A stretch of DNA of 64,000 bases from Mycobacterium helveticum (GTDB lineage Bacteria > Actinomycetota > Actinomycetes > Mycobacteriales > Mycobacteriaceae): assembly GCF_007714205.1 (NCBI RefSeq), contig NZ_VMQU01000006.1:1-64000 (forward strand). Direction: 5' to 3'. Shown here one piece after another: positions 44,428-56,401 of this stretch. The translations under genes were made by a program, and so were the position numbers. Position 1 is the stretch's first letter, and every line of letters begins with the position of its first letter. Under the pieces are notes generated by a model. The model was given only the letters and a program-made list of their open reading frames with translations. It was not told the DNA's origin and searched no databases.

Positions 44428-45585
44428 TCAGCGCCGGGTGGGGTCCAGGCCCAGCGACACCCCAGCCAGGCCGCGCCGCCGCGAGGACAGGACGTCGGCG
44501 ACCCCGCGCAGTTGTTTGCCCACCGGTGAGTCGGGCGCGCTCAGCACGATCGGGGTGCCCTCGTCACCGGCGGCCACCAGGGCGGGGTCCAGCGGGATCG
44601 TGCCCAACAGCGGCACGTCGGCGCCGACCGCGCGGGACAACCGCTCGGCGACCTGCCGGCCGCCGCCCTCGCCGAACACCTGCACCGTGGACCCGTCCGG
44701 CAGTATCAGCCCCGACATGTTCTCCACGACCCCCACGACGCGCTGGCGGGTCTGCAGGGCGATGCTGCCGGCCCGTTCGGCGACCTCGGCCGCGGCCAGT
44801 TGCGGGGTGGTCACCACCAGGATCTCGGCGTTCGGGATCAGCTGCGCCACCGAGATGGCGATGTCTCCGGTTCCCGGCGGCAGGTCGAGCAGCAGCACGT
44901 CCAGGTCGCCCCAGTACACGTCGGCGAGGAACTGCTGCAGCGCCCGGTGCAGCATCGGGCCGCGCCACACCACCGGCGCGTTGCCCTCGACGAACTGGGC
45001 GATCGAGATGACCTTCACGTCGTGCGCGATGGGCGGCAGGATCATCGACTCGACCTGGGTGGGCCGGTCGGTGGTGCCCATCATCCGCGGGATGGAATGG
45101 CCGTGGATGTCGGCGTCGAGCACGCCGACCGACAGCCCGCGGGCGGCCATCGCCGCGGCGAGGTTGACGGTGACGGTGGACTTTCCCACCCCGCCCTTGC
45201 CGGAGGCGACCGCGTAGACGCGGGTCAGCGAGCTCGGCTGGGCGAACGGGATGACCGGCTCGCCACCGGGCCCGGATTTCGAGCCGCGCAGCTGCTTGCG
45301 CAGCTCGGTGCGCTGCTCGTCGCTCATCACGTCGAGGCTGACCCGCACCGCGCCGGTGCCGGGAACGTCGGCCACCGCGCTGGTGACGCGCTCGGTGATC
45401 TCGGTCTTCTTCGGGCAGCCGGCGATGGTCAGGTAGATCGCGACATGCACGGCGCCATCGGGTTCGATGTCGATGCTCTTGACCATCCCCAGCTCGGTGA
45501 TGGGGCGCCGCAGCTCGGGATCGATCACCTTGCCCAGAGCCGTGCGGATGGCTGCGGTGAGATCGGCAGTGTTAGGAGATGACAT
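44428..45585 (-). CDS. mrp: Iron-sulfur cluster carrier ATPase Mrp/ApbC
   Basis: A 385-residue P-loop ATPase that carries Fe-S clusters to apoproteins. The N-terminal about 95 residues form a MIP18/DUF59 domain (Asp-Pro-Glu-Leu-Arg-Arg-Pro-Ile-Thr-Glu-Leu-Gly-Met-Val, and Ala-Gly-Cys-Pro-Lys-Lys). It is followed by the ParA/MinD-type ATPase with Gly-Lys-Gly-Gly-Val-Gly-Lys-Ser-Thr, switch segment Asp-Ala-Asp-Ile-His-Gly-His-Ser-Ile-Pro and Leu-Leu-Asp-Leu-Pro-Pro-Gly-Thr-Gly-Asp. The C-terminal Cys-x-x-Cys of many ApbC proteins is absent, as in other mycobacterial Mrp. Start is the second of two codons in tandem (GTG-ATG), at 45585. Confidence 0.93.
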   Translation of the reverse strand: MSSPNTADLTAAIRTALGKVIDPELRRPITELGMVKSIDIEPDGAVHVAIYLTIAGCPKKTEITERVTSAVADVPGTGAVRVSLDVMSDEQRTELRKQLRGSKSGPGGEPVIPFAQPSSLTRVYAVASGKGGVGKSTVTVNLAAAMAARGLSVGVLDADIHGHSIPRMMGTTDRPTQVESMILPPIAHDVKVISIAQFVEGNAPVVWRGPMLHRALQQFLADVYWGDLDVLLLDLPPGTGDIAISVAQLIPNAEILVVTTPQLAAAEVAERAGSIALQTRQRVVGVVENMSGLILPDGSTVQVFGEGGGRQVAERLSRAVGADVPLLGTIPLDPALVAAGDEGTPIVLSAPDSPVGKQLRGVADVLSSRRRGLAGVSLGLDPTRR

Positions 45586-45624
45586 CACCGCCGAGTGTAT
45601 GCGGAGGAGCCGGACGGCCGGGTG

Positions 45625-46818
45625 TCAGCCGCCCGGTGCGGGCGGCGGCGCCATCCACGGCGGCAGGGCCGCCGGCGGCGCCATCCACGGCGGCAGAGCC
45701 GGCGTCGGCGTCTGTTGGCCGATGCAGATCACCGTGCAGCCCGGCAGCCGGCTCGGCAGCTGCGACTGGGGCGGGGTCATCCACGGGAACATGGGCTGCT
45801 GGCCGGTGGGCTGCTGCCCGCTGAGGTCGATCAGCGGTATGCGCGCCTGCGGGTCGTCGATCCCCAGGCCGTTGATGTTCATCGGCAGGTCGGGGCCGAG
45901 CCCCTCCGGGTGCTCGAGGTGGGCGTCGCCCAGCGGGGGTGGCGGCCCGGTCATCGGAGGCAGGTCGACCGGCACCACGCCGGTCGCGTACGCCGACGCC
46001 CAGCCCAGCACGTTCTGGGCGTAGGCCGACGAGTTGTTGTAGCGCAGGATCGAGGCCATCACCTGCGACGGGTCGCGCAGGTTGAGGCCCCCGCTGCACA
46101 GGTACCGCGCCGCGGCCAGTGTCGAGTCGAACAGGTTCTGCGGATCGGCCACGCCGTCGCCGTCCCCGTCGGAGGCGTACCGGGCCCAGGTGCCGGGCAG
46201 GAACTGCATGGGGCCCATCGCGCGGGCGTACGTCACGCGGTTGCCGACGCTGCTCTGGATGATGACCTCGTTGCCGGGCAGGGTGCCGTCCAGCGCGGGG
46301 CCGTAGATCGGCGTGACCGCGGTGCCGCGCGCATCGACGGCGCCGCCGCCCGCGTGGCCGGACTCGATGCGCCCGATACCGGCCAGCAGGTTCCAGCTGA
46401 TGCCGCAATTCGGATCGGAGACGGCCATCTTCTGTTCGGCGTTGCGGTACGCCGACAGCGCCGTCGTCGGGATGCCCAGCGCACCCGGGGCGTTCACGAT
46501 CTGCGGTGGCGGTGGCGCCGCCAGCGCGCCCTCGGCGACGTGGAAGACGGTCGGCTCACGGCCGGCGGCGACGACGGCCGGGCCGGAGTTCGCCGGAACG
46601 GCGGGCGAGATCGCGGCCACCGGGGTGATGGCGGTGCCCTTCGGCGGGGGTGGACCCTGCAGCGGCGGAGCTTCGCCCCCGACCGCGCCCGCGAGTATCA
46701 ACGGAGTGATGACGGCGACACCGAATGCCGGCGTCCGTGTGAGCCGGCGCGCCCGCTGCCGGACCGCCGCCGCGGCCGGGCCTCGATTTCGGCGACTCCA
46801 GCGTCCCCCAATGCGCAC
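45625..46818 (-). CDS. Exported lytic transglycosylase-like protein (Rv1230c-like)
   Basis: A 397-residue secreted or membrane-anchored protein. An Arg-rich start and a hydrophobic segment (residues about 31-48) act as signal/anchor, and a Pro/Ala linker follows. The MltB/SLT-type domain has Leu-Leu-Ala-Gly-Ile-Gly-Arg-Ile-Glu-Ser-Gly-His with the likely catalytic Glu, then Ala-Met-Gly-Pro-Met-Gln-Phe-Leu-Pro-Gly-Thr-Trp and Asn-Asn-Ser-Ser-Ala-Tyr-Ala. Such enzymes cleave peptidoglycan glycan strands. The Pro-rich C-terminus ends in two copies of Ala-Leu-Pro-Pro-Trp-Met-Ala-Pro-Pro, coded by a 30-bp tandem DNA repeat. The start is the GTG at 46818. Confidence 0.85.
   Translation of the reverse strand: MRIGGRWSRRNRGPAAAAVRQRARRLTRTPAFGVAVITPLILAGAVGGEAPPLQGPPPPKGTAITPVAAISPAVPANSGPAVVAAGREPTVFHVAEGALAAPPPPQIVNAPGALGIPTTALSAYRNAEQKMAVSDPNCGISWNLLAGIGRIESGHAGGGAVDARGTAVTPIYGPALDGTLPGNEVIIQSSVGNRVTYARAMGPMQFLPGTWARYASDGDGDGVADPQNLFDSTLAAARYLCSGGLNLRDPSQVMASILRYNNSSAYAQNVLGWASAYATGVVPVDLPPMTGPPPPLGDAHLEHPEGLGPDLPMNINGLGIDDPQARIPLIDLSGQQPTGQQPMFPWMTPPQSQLPSRLPGCTVICIGQQTPTPALPPWMAPPAALPPWMAPPPAPGG
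45645..45696. repeat. 30-bp-period tandem repeat in the 3' end of the transglycosylase-like gene
   Basis: GCGGCGCCATCCACGGCGGC is repeated at 45645 and 45675, in frame (10 codons). It codes on the minus strand for Leu-Pro-Pro-Trp-Met-Ala-Pro-Pro units at the C-terminus, so copy-number change would alter the tail without a frameshift. Confidence 0.8.
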
Positions 46819-46943
46819 TCGACCGTCCTAAGCAATGTGACCTGGCCGTGACCGGTTCTTATTAGCTTCGTGAACCAGATCACCATACATAACTCTTGTG
46901 ACGGGAGTGGCGCAATGGTCAGTTCCGCTCTCACCCCGAATTC

Positions 46944-47332
46944 TTAAGAGCTGCGGCCCCGACCGTCGCCGGCGCCGACCGCGTCGGCATCCGCCGCTCC
47001 CGGCGCCGGCGCGTCGAGTTTCGCGCGCAGGTCGTCCAGCTCATCACGCAGGTATCCGCGGGTGACGACCCCGCGGTCCTCCTCCAGCGCGACCCGGTCC
47101 CGGTTCTCCCGCACGGCGGAGCCAGTCGCCCGCGCCGCCGGCGCGCATGGATGCCGAAGACGGCGACGGCCGAGCCGATCAGCAGGGCGCCGATGCCGAT
47201 CAAACCCGGCCCGGGCGGCCACCGCGGCCGCGACGTCGCGCAGGCGCGGGCCGGACCGGACCGGTTGCCTCGCGTATTCGCAGCTCGCCGCGAGGTCGCG
47301 TCGATAGGGTGGAAGGGCCGAAGATGGGACAT
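46944..47332 (-). pseudogene. Small membrane protein gene with an apparent frameshift (Rv1231c-region)
   Basis: One minus-strand frame starting at the ATG at 47332 codes for an Arg-rich start and a good transmembrane helix (Gly-Leu-Ile-Gly-Ile-Gly-Ala-Leu-Leu-Ile-Gly-Ser-Ala-Val-Ala-Val-Phe-Gly-Ile-His) at about 47205-47145. It then turns into Arg/Pro/Cys-rich noise. A second frame takes over near 47130 with a sensible hydrophilic tail: Val-Arg-Glu-Asn-Arg-Asp-Arg-Val-Ala-Leu-Glu-Glu-Asp-Arg, then Leu-Arg-Asp-Glu-Leu-Asp-Asp-Leu-Arg-Ala-Lys-Leu-Asp, ending at 46944. A single indel in the GC-rich run at about 47120-47145 would join them into a one-helix protein with a coiled-coil tail. Either the gene is broken or the sequence has an error there. 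It is divergent from the Rv1234-like gene. Confidence 0.55.
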
Positions 47333-47371
47333 GACGGCGAGCAACGCCGAGGCGGAGGATAATGAGCACCC

Positions 47372-50268
<2,897 letters not shown>

Positions 50269-50288
<20 letters not shown>

Positions 50289-51117
50289 CCACGGGGACTC
50301 GCGGCGCACCGCCGTGTGGGCCGTCATCGACACCATGGTGGTGGTCTACGCGCTCCTTCCGGTGCTGTGGATCCTGAGCCTGTCGCTGAAGCCGACATCA
50401 ATGGTCAAGGACGGCAAGCTGATTCCGTCATCGGTGACCCTGGACAACTACCGCGGCATCTTCCGTGGCGACTTCTTCTCCGCGGCGTTGGTCAATTCCA
50501 TAGGTATCGGGCTGATCACCACACTGATCGCGGTGCTGCTGGGCGCGATGGCGGCCTACGCGATTGCCCGGCTGAACTTTCCGGGCAAGCGTCCGCTCGT
50601 GGGCGCCACCCTGCTGATCACCATGTTTCCGGCGATCTCGCTGGTCACTCCGCTGTTCAACATCGAGCGCTTCATCGGCCTGTTCGACACCTGGCCGGGG
50701 TTGATCCTCCCGTACATCACGTTCGCCCTGCCGCTTGCCATCTACGCCCTGTCGGCGTTCTTCCGGGAGATCCCGTGGGACCTGGAGAAGGCCGCCAAGA
50801 TGGACGGTGCGACGCCGGCGCAGGCGTTGCGGAAGGTGATCGTCCCGCTGGCGGCGCCCGGACTGGTGACCGCGGCGATCCTGGTGTTCATCTTCGCCTG
50901 GAACGACCTGCTGCTGGCGCTGTCCCTGACCGCGACCAAGGCGGCGATCACCGCACCCGTGGCGATCGTGAACTTCTCGGGCAGTTCGCAATTCGAGGAG
51001 CCAACCGGGTCGATCGCGGCCGGCGCCATCGTGATCACCGTCCCGGTCGTCGTCTTTGTTTTAATCTTCCAGAGGCGAATTGTCGCCGGTTTGACCTCCG
51101 GCGCCGTGAAGGGATGA
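50269..51117 (+). CDS. sugB: Trehalose ABC transporter permease SugB
   Basis: A 282-residue MalG-type permease with six helices. The EAA loop is [14 protein letters not shown] near residue 173. The C-terminus [14 protein letters not shown] is the usual MalG end. It pairs with SugA to form the membrane channel. Three start codons lie together (GTG 50269, ATG 50272, ATG 50278), all overlapping the sugA end; the shortest gives a protein nearest to the M. tuberculosis length. Confidence 0.94.
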
Positions 51118-51121
51118 CTCG

Positions 51122-52300
51122 ATGGCCGAGATCGTGCTCGAGCACGTCAGCAAGAGCTACCCCGACGGCGCGACCGCGGTGCGGGACCTGAGCATCACGA
51201 TCGCCGACGGCGAATTCCTGATCCTGGTCGGCCCTTCCGGATGCGGCAAGACGACGACACTGAACATGATTGCCGGGCTTGAAGACATCTCGTCGGGAGA
51301 GCTGCGGATCGGTGGGCAACGGATGAACGAGAAGGCGCCCAAGGACCGCGACATCGCCATGGTGTTCCAGTCCTATGCGCTGTACCCGCACATGACCGTG
51401 CGCCAGAACATCGCGTTCCCGTTGACCCTGGCGAAGATGAAGAAGGGTGAGATCGCCCGGAAGGTCGAGGAAACGGCCAAAACCCTTGACCTGAGCGAGT
51501 TTCTGGACCGCAAACCCGCCCAGCTGTCGGGCGGCCAGCGCCAGCGGGTCGCGATGGGCCGCGCGATCGTGCGTCATCCCAAGGCGTTTTTGATGGATGA
51601 GCCGCTGTCCAACCTGGATGCCAAACTGCGGGTGCAGATGCGCGGTGAGATCGCGCGGCTGCAGAAGAGGCTCGGCACCACCACCGTCTACGTCACCCAC
51701 GACCAGACCGAGGCCATGACCCTCGGTGACCGGGTGGTGGTGATGCACGGCGGTGTCGCCCAGCAGATCGGCACGCCCGACGAGCTCTACGAGCGCCCCG
51801 TCAACCTGTTCGTCGCGGGGTTCATCGGCTCCCCGGCGATGAATTTCTTCCCCGCCAGGCTGACGGCGTTCGGGCTGACGCTGCCCTTCGGCGAGGTGAT
51901 GCTCGCCCCGCAGGTCCAGCAGGTGATCGCGCGGCACCCGAAGCCACGCAACGTCATCGTCGGCGTGCGGCCCGAGCATCTCACCGATGCCGCGCTGATC
52001 GACGGCTATCAGCGCATCGGGGCGCTGACCTTCCAGGTGAAGGTCGACTTGGTCGAGTCGCTGGGCGCCGACAAGTACGTGTATTTCAGCGCGGCGGGTT
52101 GTGCCGTGCACTCCCTGCAGCTGGACGAGTTGGCCCAGGATGCGGATTGGCATGAGAACCAGTTCGTGGCAAGGGTTCCCGGCGAGTCCAAGGCGCGCAT
52201 CGGACAGTCGGTCGAGTTGGCCTTCGACACCGCGAAACTCGCCGTCTTCGATGCCGACTCCGGGGCCAACCTCACCGTCGCTCCCGCCGTGGCGCGATGA
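51122..52300 (+). CDS. sugC: Trehalose ABC transporter ATP-binding protein SugC
   Basis: A 392-residue MalK-type ATPase that powers trehalose uptake. Walker A is Gly-Pro-Ser-Gly-Cys-Gly-Lys-Thr-Thr (residues about 38-46), the Q-loop is Val-Phe-Gln-Ser-Tyr-Ala-Leu-Tyr-Pro, the signature is Leu-Ser-Gly-Gly-Gln-Arg-Gln-Arg, Walker B is Phe-Leu-Met-Asp-Glu-Pro, and the switch is Tyr-Val-Thr-His-Asp-Gln-Thr-Glu. The C-terminal about 150 residues are the regulatory OB (TOBE) domain. It starts 4 bp after sugB and its stop overlaps the next gene by 4 bp, so a fifth protein is translated from the same message. Confidence 0.95.
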   Translation: MAEIVLEHVSKSYPDGATAVRDLSITIADGEFLILVGPSGCGKTTTLNMIAGLEDISSGELRIGGQRMNEKAPKDRDIAMVFQSYALYPHMTVRQNIAFPLTLAKMKKGEIARKVEETAKTLDLSEFLDRKPAQLSGGQRQRVAMGRAIVRHPKAFLMDEPLSNLDAKLRVQMRGEIARLQKRLGTTTVYVTHDQTEAMTLGDRVVVMHGGVAQQIGTPDELYERPVNLFVAGFIGSPAMNFFPARLTAFGLTLPFGEVMLAPQVQQVIARHPKPRNVIVGVRPEHLTDAALIDGYQRIGALTFQVKVDLVESLGADKYVYFSAAGCAVHSLQLDELAQDADWHENQFVARVPGESKARIGQSVELAFDTAKLAVFDADSGANLTVAPAVAR

Positions 52301-52893
52301 CGCGGGTGCTGGAGCTGGTGCGCGCGCACCTGCATGCCCATTTCGCCGGCGCCGAGCCCGCCGTTGCACGCGTGACGTTTCTGGGCGCCGACCCCGTAGA
52401 GGTCCTGAGATTTCGATGTGGGACAAGTGAATTGGTGCACTATGTGACGCTGGGGTGCTCGCGTCGCCCGATGGGTGATCCGGCGGACGCCTTCGCCGAG
52501 CAGGTGCGGGGACCGCGCGCCGAAGTCGTGCTGTGCCTGCGCGATCCCGGGCCGGCCACCGGAATCGCCCGCAGCTTGGCGGTTCTGGCGGCCACTCCAG
52601 CCGTCGAGGGGGTGGTGCTCGCCCCCGACGCGCTGATCGACCTGGGCTCGCCGCTGTGGGCCCGGCCGTCGGGGAGCGTGTCGTTCACCGCGGCGTTGTT
52701 GGGCCGCAGCGACATCGCGGACCTGGCGCTGGGGCCGCCCCGCGACCCCGTGCACTTCCTGTCGGCGACCCCCATCACCGCGACCGAGGGGGCCTGGGTG
52801 CGCCTGAAAGGCGCGGAGGCCATGCGGCAGGCGTGGCACAACGACGGCGTGGACGTCCGCGACCCGAATCGCCGCGCGGCGCAACCTACCTGA
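52297..52893 (+). CDS. Suppressor-of-fused (SUFU) domain protein coupled to sugC
   Basis: A 198-residue soluble protein. The pattern fits the bacterial SUFU-domain family: a central His-Tyr-Val-Thr-Leu-Gly-Cys-Ser-Arg-Arg-Pro, then Arg-Ala-Glu-Val-Val-Leu-Cys-Leu-Arg, and a late Val-His-Phe-Leu-Ser-Ala-Thr-Pro-Ile-Thr-Ala-Thr-Glu-Gly-Ala-Trp-Val-Arg-Leu-Lys-Gly. Bacterial members often serve as immunity or accessory proteins, but no role is known here. The ATG lies inside the sugC stop (ATGA, 52297-52300), so it must be expressed with the importer. As I recall, the H37Rv locus lacks this gene. It is convergent with corA, 2 bp away. Confidence 0.75.
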   Translation: MTRVLELVRAHLHAHFAGAEPAVARVTFLGADPVEVLRFRCGTSELVHYVTLGCSRRPMGDPADAFAEQVRGPRAEVVLCLRDPGPATGIARSLAVLAATPAVEGVVLAPDALIDLGSPLWARPSGSVSFTAALLGRSDIADLALGPPRDPVHFLSATPITATEGAWVRLKGAEAMRQAWHNDGVDVRDPNRRAAQPT

Positions 52894-52895
52894 CG

Positions 52896-54005
52896 TCAGA
52901 GCCAGTCCCGCTTGCGGAAGTTGCGGTACAGGAACAAGCAGACCAGGACCATCGCGCTGATCACCGTCGGGTAGCCCCACTTCTCGTGCAGCTCGGGCAT
53001 GTTCTGGAAGTTCATGCCGTAGATCCCGGCGACCATGGTGGGCACCGCGACGATGCCGGCCCAGGCCGAGATCTTGCGCATGTCGCTGTTCTGCTGCATG
53101 CCCACGCGGGCCAGCGCCGCCTGCACCAGCGAGTTGAGCATGTCGTCGTAGCTGCTGATCTGGTCCGCGGCCTCGGTCTGGTGGTCGGCGACGTCACGCA
53201 GGTAGCGCCGCACCTCCTTGGAGATCAGGTCCTTGTTCTCGGTCTGGATCCGCTGGAACGCGGTGGACAGCGGGCTCACGCATCGGCGCAGCTCGACGAC
53301 CTCGCGCTTGAGCAGATAGATCGGCTCGACGTCCAGCGCGCGGCCCGGGGAGAACGCGACCTCTTCGATGGCGTCGATGTCGGCCTCCATCAAATGGGTC
53401 ACGGCCAGGTAGTGGTCCACCACGTAGTCGGAGATGGCGTGCATCACCGCATAGGGCCCCAACCGCAGATGCTCGGGATCGGCATCCATCCGCGCGCGCA
53501 CGTCGGCCAGTCCGCCGTGCTCGCCGTGGCGGACCGTGACGACGAATTGCTTCCCGACGAAGATCATGATCTCGCCGGTTTCGACGATCTGCCGGGCCAG
53601 CGCGACCGACTCGTGCGGCACGTAGTTCACCGTCTTGAGCACGAGGAACAGCGTCTCGTCGTAGCGCTCCAGCTTGGGCCGCTGGTGGGCGTGCACCGCA
53701 TCCTCGACCGCCAGCGGGTGCAGGCCGAACACGTCGGCCACCTCCTGCATGTGCGCGACGTCCGGTTCGTGCAACCCGACCCAGGCGAAGGCCTCGTGGC
53801 CGAGCACCCCGAGCTCGCGCACCTTGTCCAGCGCGGCCGCGTAACCGTACGTGCCGGGCAGCCGCCGGCCCTCGACGTACACGCCGCAGTCCACCAGAGG
53901 CTGGGCCTGGCCGGCGACGGGATGAACGTGATGCTGGTAGACCCGGGGCGCAGGCTTGGCGACCGGCCTGAGCGCCTCGGGCAGTGCCTCGAATCCCTGG
54001 AACAC
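52896..54005 (-). CDS. corA: Magnesium/cobalt transporter CorA
   Basis: A 369-residue divalent cation channel. A large N-terminal cytoplasmic domain and long stalk helix are followed by two C-terminal transmembrane helices. The universal Tyr-Gly-Met-Asn-Phe selectivity motif, followed by Gln-Asn-Met-Pro-Glu-Leu, closes the first helix near residue 330. The protein ends with [12 protein letters not shown]. It admits Mg2+ and possibly Co2+ or Ni2+. The start is the GTG at 54005. It is divergent from mdh. Confidence 0.94.
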   Translation of the reverse strand: MFQGFEALPEALRPVAKPAPRVYQHHVHPVAGQAQPLVDCGVYVEGRRLPGTYGYAAALDKVRELGVLGHEAFAWVGLHEPDVAHMQEVADVFGLHPLAVEDAVHAHQRPKLERYDETLFLVLKTVNYVPHESVALARQIVETGEIMIFVGKQFVVTVRHGEHGGLADVRARMDADPEHLRLGPYAVMHAISDYVVDHYLAVTHLMEADIDAIEEVAFSPGRALDVEPIYLLKREVVELRRCVSPLSTAFQRIQTENKDLISKEVRRYLRDVADHQTEAADQISSYDDMLNSLVQAALARVGMQQNSDMRKISAWAGIVAVPTMVAGIYGMNFQNMPELHEKWGYPTVISAMVLVCLFLYRNFRKRDWL

Positions 54006-54171
54006 GTCGACCTCCGATCGCAGCGCAGGTCTGACCGGTGGTGCCCAATGCTACGCGTGTTCCCGCTCGTCGGCGCGACATCCGGGTGCGGGGGACGGGC
54101 GCCGGGCACGGTGCGATAGTTTCGACCCGAAACCCGAACCGCACGACCTTCTCCACAAGGAGCAAACCGAC

Positions 54172-55161
54172 GTGAGCGCAAGTCCCCTCAAGGTCGCCGT
54201 CACCGGCGCCGCCGGCCAGATCGGCTACAGCCTGTTGTTCCGCCTGGCCAGTGGCTCGCTGCTGGGGCCCGACCGCCCGATCGAGCTGCGCCTGCTCGAG
54301 ATCGAGCCCGCGCTGAAGGCGCTCGAGGGCGTCGTGATGGAACTCGACGACTGCGCTTTCCCGCTGCTGGCGGGCATCGAAACCGGTTCGGACGCCAACA
54401 AGATCTTCGACGGCGCGAACCTGGCCCTGCTGGTCGGCGCCCGCCCGCGCGGGCCGGGCATGGAGCGCAGCGACCTGCTCGAGGCCAACGGCGCGATCTT
54501 CACCGCGCAGGGCAAGGCGCTGAACTCGGTTGCGGCCGAAGACATTCGCGTCCTGACCACCGGAAACCCGGCCAACACCAATGGCCTGATCGCGATGAGC
54601 AACGCCCCGGACATCCCGCGCGAGCGGTTCACCGCGCTGACCCGGCTCGACCACAACCGGGCGCTGACGCAGCTGGCCAAGAAGACCGGCGTGGCGGTCA
54701 CCGACATCAAGAAGATGACGATCTGGGGCAACCACTCGGCCACCCAGTACCCCGATGTGTTCCATGCCGAGATCAACGGCAAGAACGCGGCCGAGGTCGT
54801 GGGCGACCAGGCCTGGATCGAGAACGACTTCATCCCGACCGTCGCCAAGCGCGGCGCGGCCGTCATCGACGCCCGCGGCGCCTCCTCGGCCGCGTCGGCG
54901 GCGTCGGCCACCGTCGATGCCGCCCGCGACTGGCTGCTGGGCTCGCCCGCGGGCGACTGGGTCTCGATGTCGGTCATCTCCGACGGTTCCTACGGCGTGC
55001 CGGAGGGCCTGATGTCGTCGTTCCCGGTGACCACCAAGAACGGCAACTGGTCGATCGTCACCGGCCTCGAGATCGACGACTTCTCCCGTGCCCGCATCGA
55101 CAAGACGACCGCGGAACTGGCCGACGAGCGCACGGCGGTCACGGAGCTGGGCCTGATCTGA
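54172..55161 (+). CDS. mdh: Malate dehydrogenase
   Basis: A 329-residue NAD-dependent malate dehydrogenase of the TCA cycle. The Rossmann motif is [11 protein letters not shown] near residue 9. The substrate loop is [11 protein letters not shown] with two arginines. The catalytic pair is Asp in Leu-Asp-His-Asn-Arg-Ala and His in Trp-Gly-Asn-His-Ser. The length equals that of the M. tuberculosis enzyme. The GTG at 54172 is preceded by AAGGAG. A malic enzyme gene follows in the same direction, so two fates of malate are encoded side by side. Confidence 0.96.
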   Translation: MSASPLKVAVTGAAGQIGYSLLFRLASGSLLGPDRPIELRLLEIEPALKALEGVVMELDDCAFPLLAGIETGSDANKIFDGANLALLVGARPRGPGMERSDLLEANGAIFTAQGKALNSVAAEDIRVLTTGNPANTNGLIAMSNAPDIPRERFTALTRLDHNRALTQLAKKTGVAVTDIKKMTIWGNHSATQYPDVFHAEINGKNAAEVVGDQAWIENDFIPTVAKRGAAVIDARGASSAASAASATVDAARDWLLGSPAGDWVSMSVISDGSYGVPEGLMSSFPVTTKNGNWSIVTGLEIDDFSRARIDKTTAELADERTAVTELGLI

Positions 55162-55207
55162 CGCCGGCCAGCGAGGCGCCGATTAGGTCTACTAATCGGT
55201 AATTCAG

Positions 55208-55219
55208 TACCCTGGGCCC
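55208..55219 (+). promoter_or_regulatory. Candidate -10 element for a leaderless malic enzyme mRNA
   Basis: TACCCT at 55208-55213 fits the mycobacterial TANNNT -10 pattern, and the GTG start follows 6 bp later. No ribosome binding site precedes the start. This arrangement is typical of leaderless transcripts, which are common in mycobacteria. Confidence 0.4.
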
Positions 55220-56401
55220 GTGCCGCAACACGAGCATTCCCCGATCGTCATCCACGACGAGGAGATTTTCGAGGCGCACGCGGGCGGAAAGCTTTCCGTG
55301 GCGCTGAACGCCCCGCTGGACACCCAGCGCGCCCTGTCGATCGCCTACACCCCGGGGGTGGCGCAGGTCAGCCGGGCGATCGCGACCGATCACACGCTGG
55401 CCGCGCGCTACACGTGGGCGAACCGGCTGGTGGCGGTGGTCAGCGACGGCAGCGCGGTGCTCGGCCTGGGCGACATCGGGCCCGCGGCGTCGCTGCCGGT
55501 GATGGAAGGCAAGTGCGCGCTGTTCCAGGCGTACGGCGGCCTCAACGCCATCCCGGTCGTGCTGGACACCAAGGATCCCGACGAGATCGTCGACATCCTG
55601 GTGCGGTTGCGCCCGACGTTCGGCGCGGTCAACCTCGAGGACATCTCCGCGCCGCGCTGCTTCGACATCGAGCGGCGGCTGGTCGAGGCGCTGGACTGCC
55701 CGGTGATGCACGACGACCAGCACGGCACCGCGATCGTCGTGCTGGCCGCCCTGATGGGCGCCACCAAGCTGCTCGGTCGCGACATGTCCTCGCTGCGGGT
55801 CGCGGTCTCCGGAGCGGGTGCCGCGGGCGTCGCGTGCACGAATCTGCTGATGGCGATGGGGGTGTCGGACATCACCGTGCTGGATTCGCGCGGCATCCTG
55901 CACACCGGGCGCGACGACATGAACAGCGTCAAGGTCGGCCTGGCCCGGCGCACCAACCCCGACGGCCTGACCGGGGGCATGGTCGAGGCCCTGGCCGGCG
56001 CGGACGTGTTCCTCGGGGTGTCGGGCGGTCTCATCCCCGAGGAGCTGATCGCCACCATGGCGCCCGACGGGATCGTGTTCGCGCTGTCCAACCCCGACCC
56101 GGAGATTCATCCCGACGTCGCGGCCAGGCACGCGGCGGTGGTGGCCACCGGGCGCAGCGACTTCCCGAACCAGATCAACAACGTGCTGGCTTTCCCCGGG
56201 GTGTTTCGCGGCGCGCTGGACGCCAAGGCCTCCCGGATCACCGAGAAGATGATGGTCGCCGCCGCCGAGGCGATCTTCTCCGTGGTCAGCGACGACCTGG
56301 CCACGGACCGGATCGTCCCGAGCCCCCTGGACCTGCGCGTCGGGGACGCGGTGGCCAAGGCGGTGGCCATCGCCGCGGACACGGCGATCTCCACGGGGTG
56401 A
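55220..56401 (+). CDS. Short-form malic enzyme (malate dehydrogenase, oxaloacetate-decarboxylating)
   Basis: A 393-residue bacterial malic enzyme that converts malate to pyruvate and CO2 with NAD(P)+. Typical motifs are Ala-Tyr-Thr-Pro-Gly-Val-Ala near residue 40, Asp-Gly-Ser-Ala-Val-Leu-Gly-Leu-Gly-Asp-Ile-Gly-Pro, the metal-site Met-His-Asp-Asp-Gln-His-Gly-Thr-Ala, the Rossmann Ser-Gly-Ala-Gly-Ala-Ala-Gly-Val-Ala and the final Asn-Gln-Ile-Asn-Asn-Val-Leu-Ala-Phe-Pro-Gly. It differs from the longer Mez (Rv2332) of M. tuberculosis, and as I recall H37Rv has toxin-antitoxin and PE_PGRS genes between mdh and lpqZ instead. Start is the GTG at 55220; its stop overlaps lpqZ (GTGA). Confidence 0.92.
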   Translation: MPQHEHSPIVIHDEEIFEAHAGGKLSVALNAPLDTQRALSIAYTPGVAQVSRAIATDHTLAARYTWANRLVAVVSDGSAVLGLGDIGPAASLPVMEGKCALFQAYGGLNAIPVVLDTKDPDEIVDILVRLRPTFGAVNLEDISAPRCFDIERRLVEALDCPVMHDDQHGTAIVVLAALMGATKLLGRDMSSLRVAVSGAGAAGVACTNLLMAMGVSDITVLDSRGILHTGRDDMNSVKVGLARRTNPDGLTGGMVEALAGADVFLGVSGGLIPEELIATMAPDGIVFALSNPDPEIHPDVAARHAAVVATGRSDFPNQINNVLAFPGVFRGALDAKASRITEKMMVAAAEAIFSVVSDDLATDRIVPSPLDLRVGDAVAKAVAIAADTAISTG

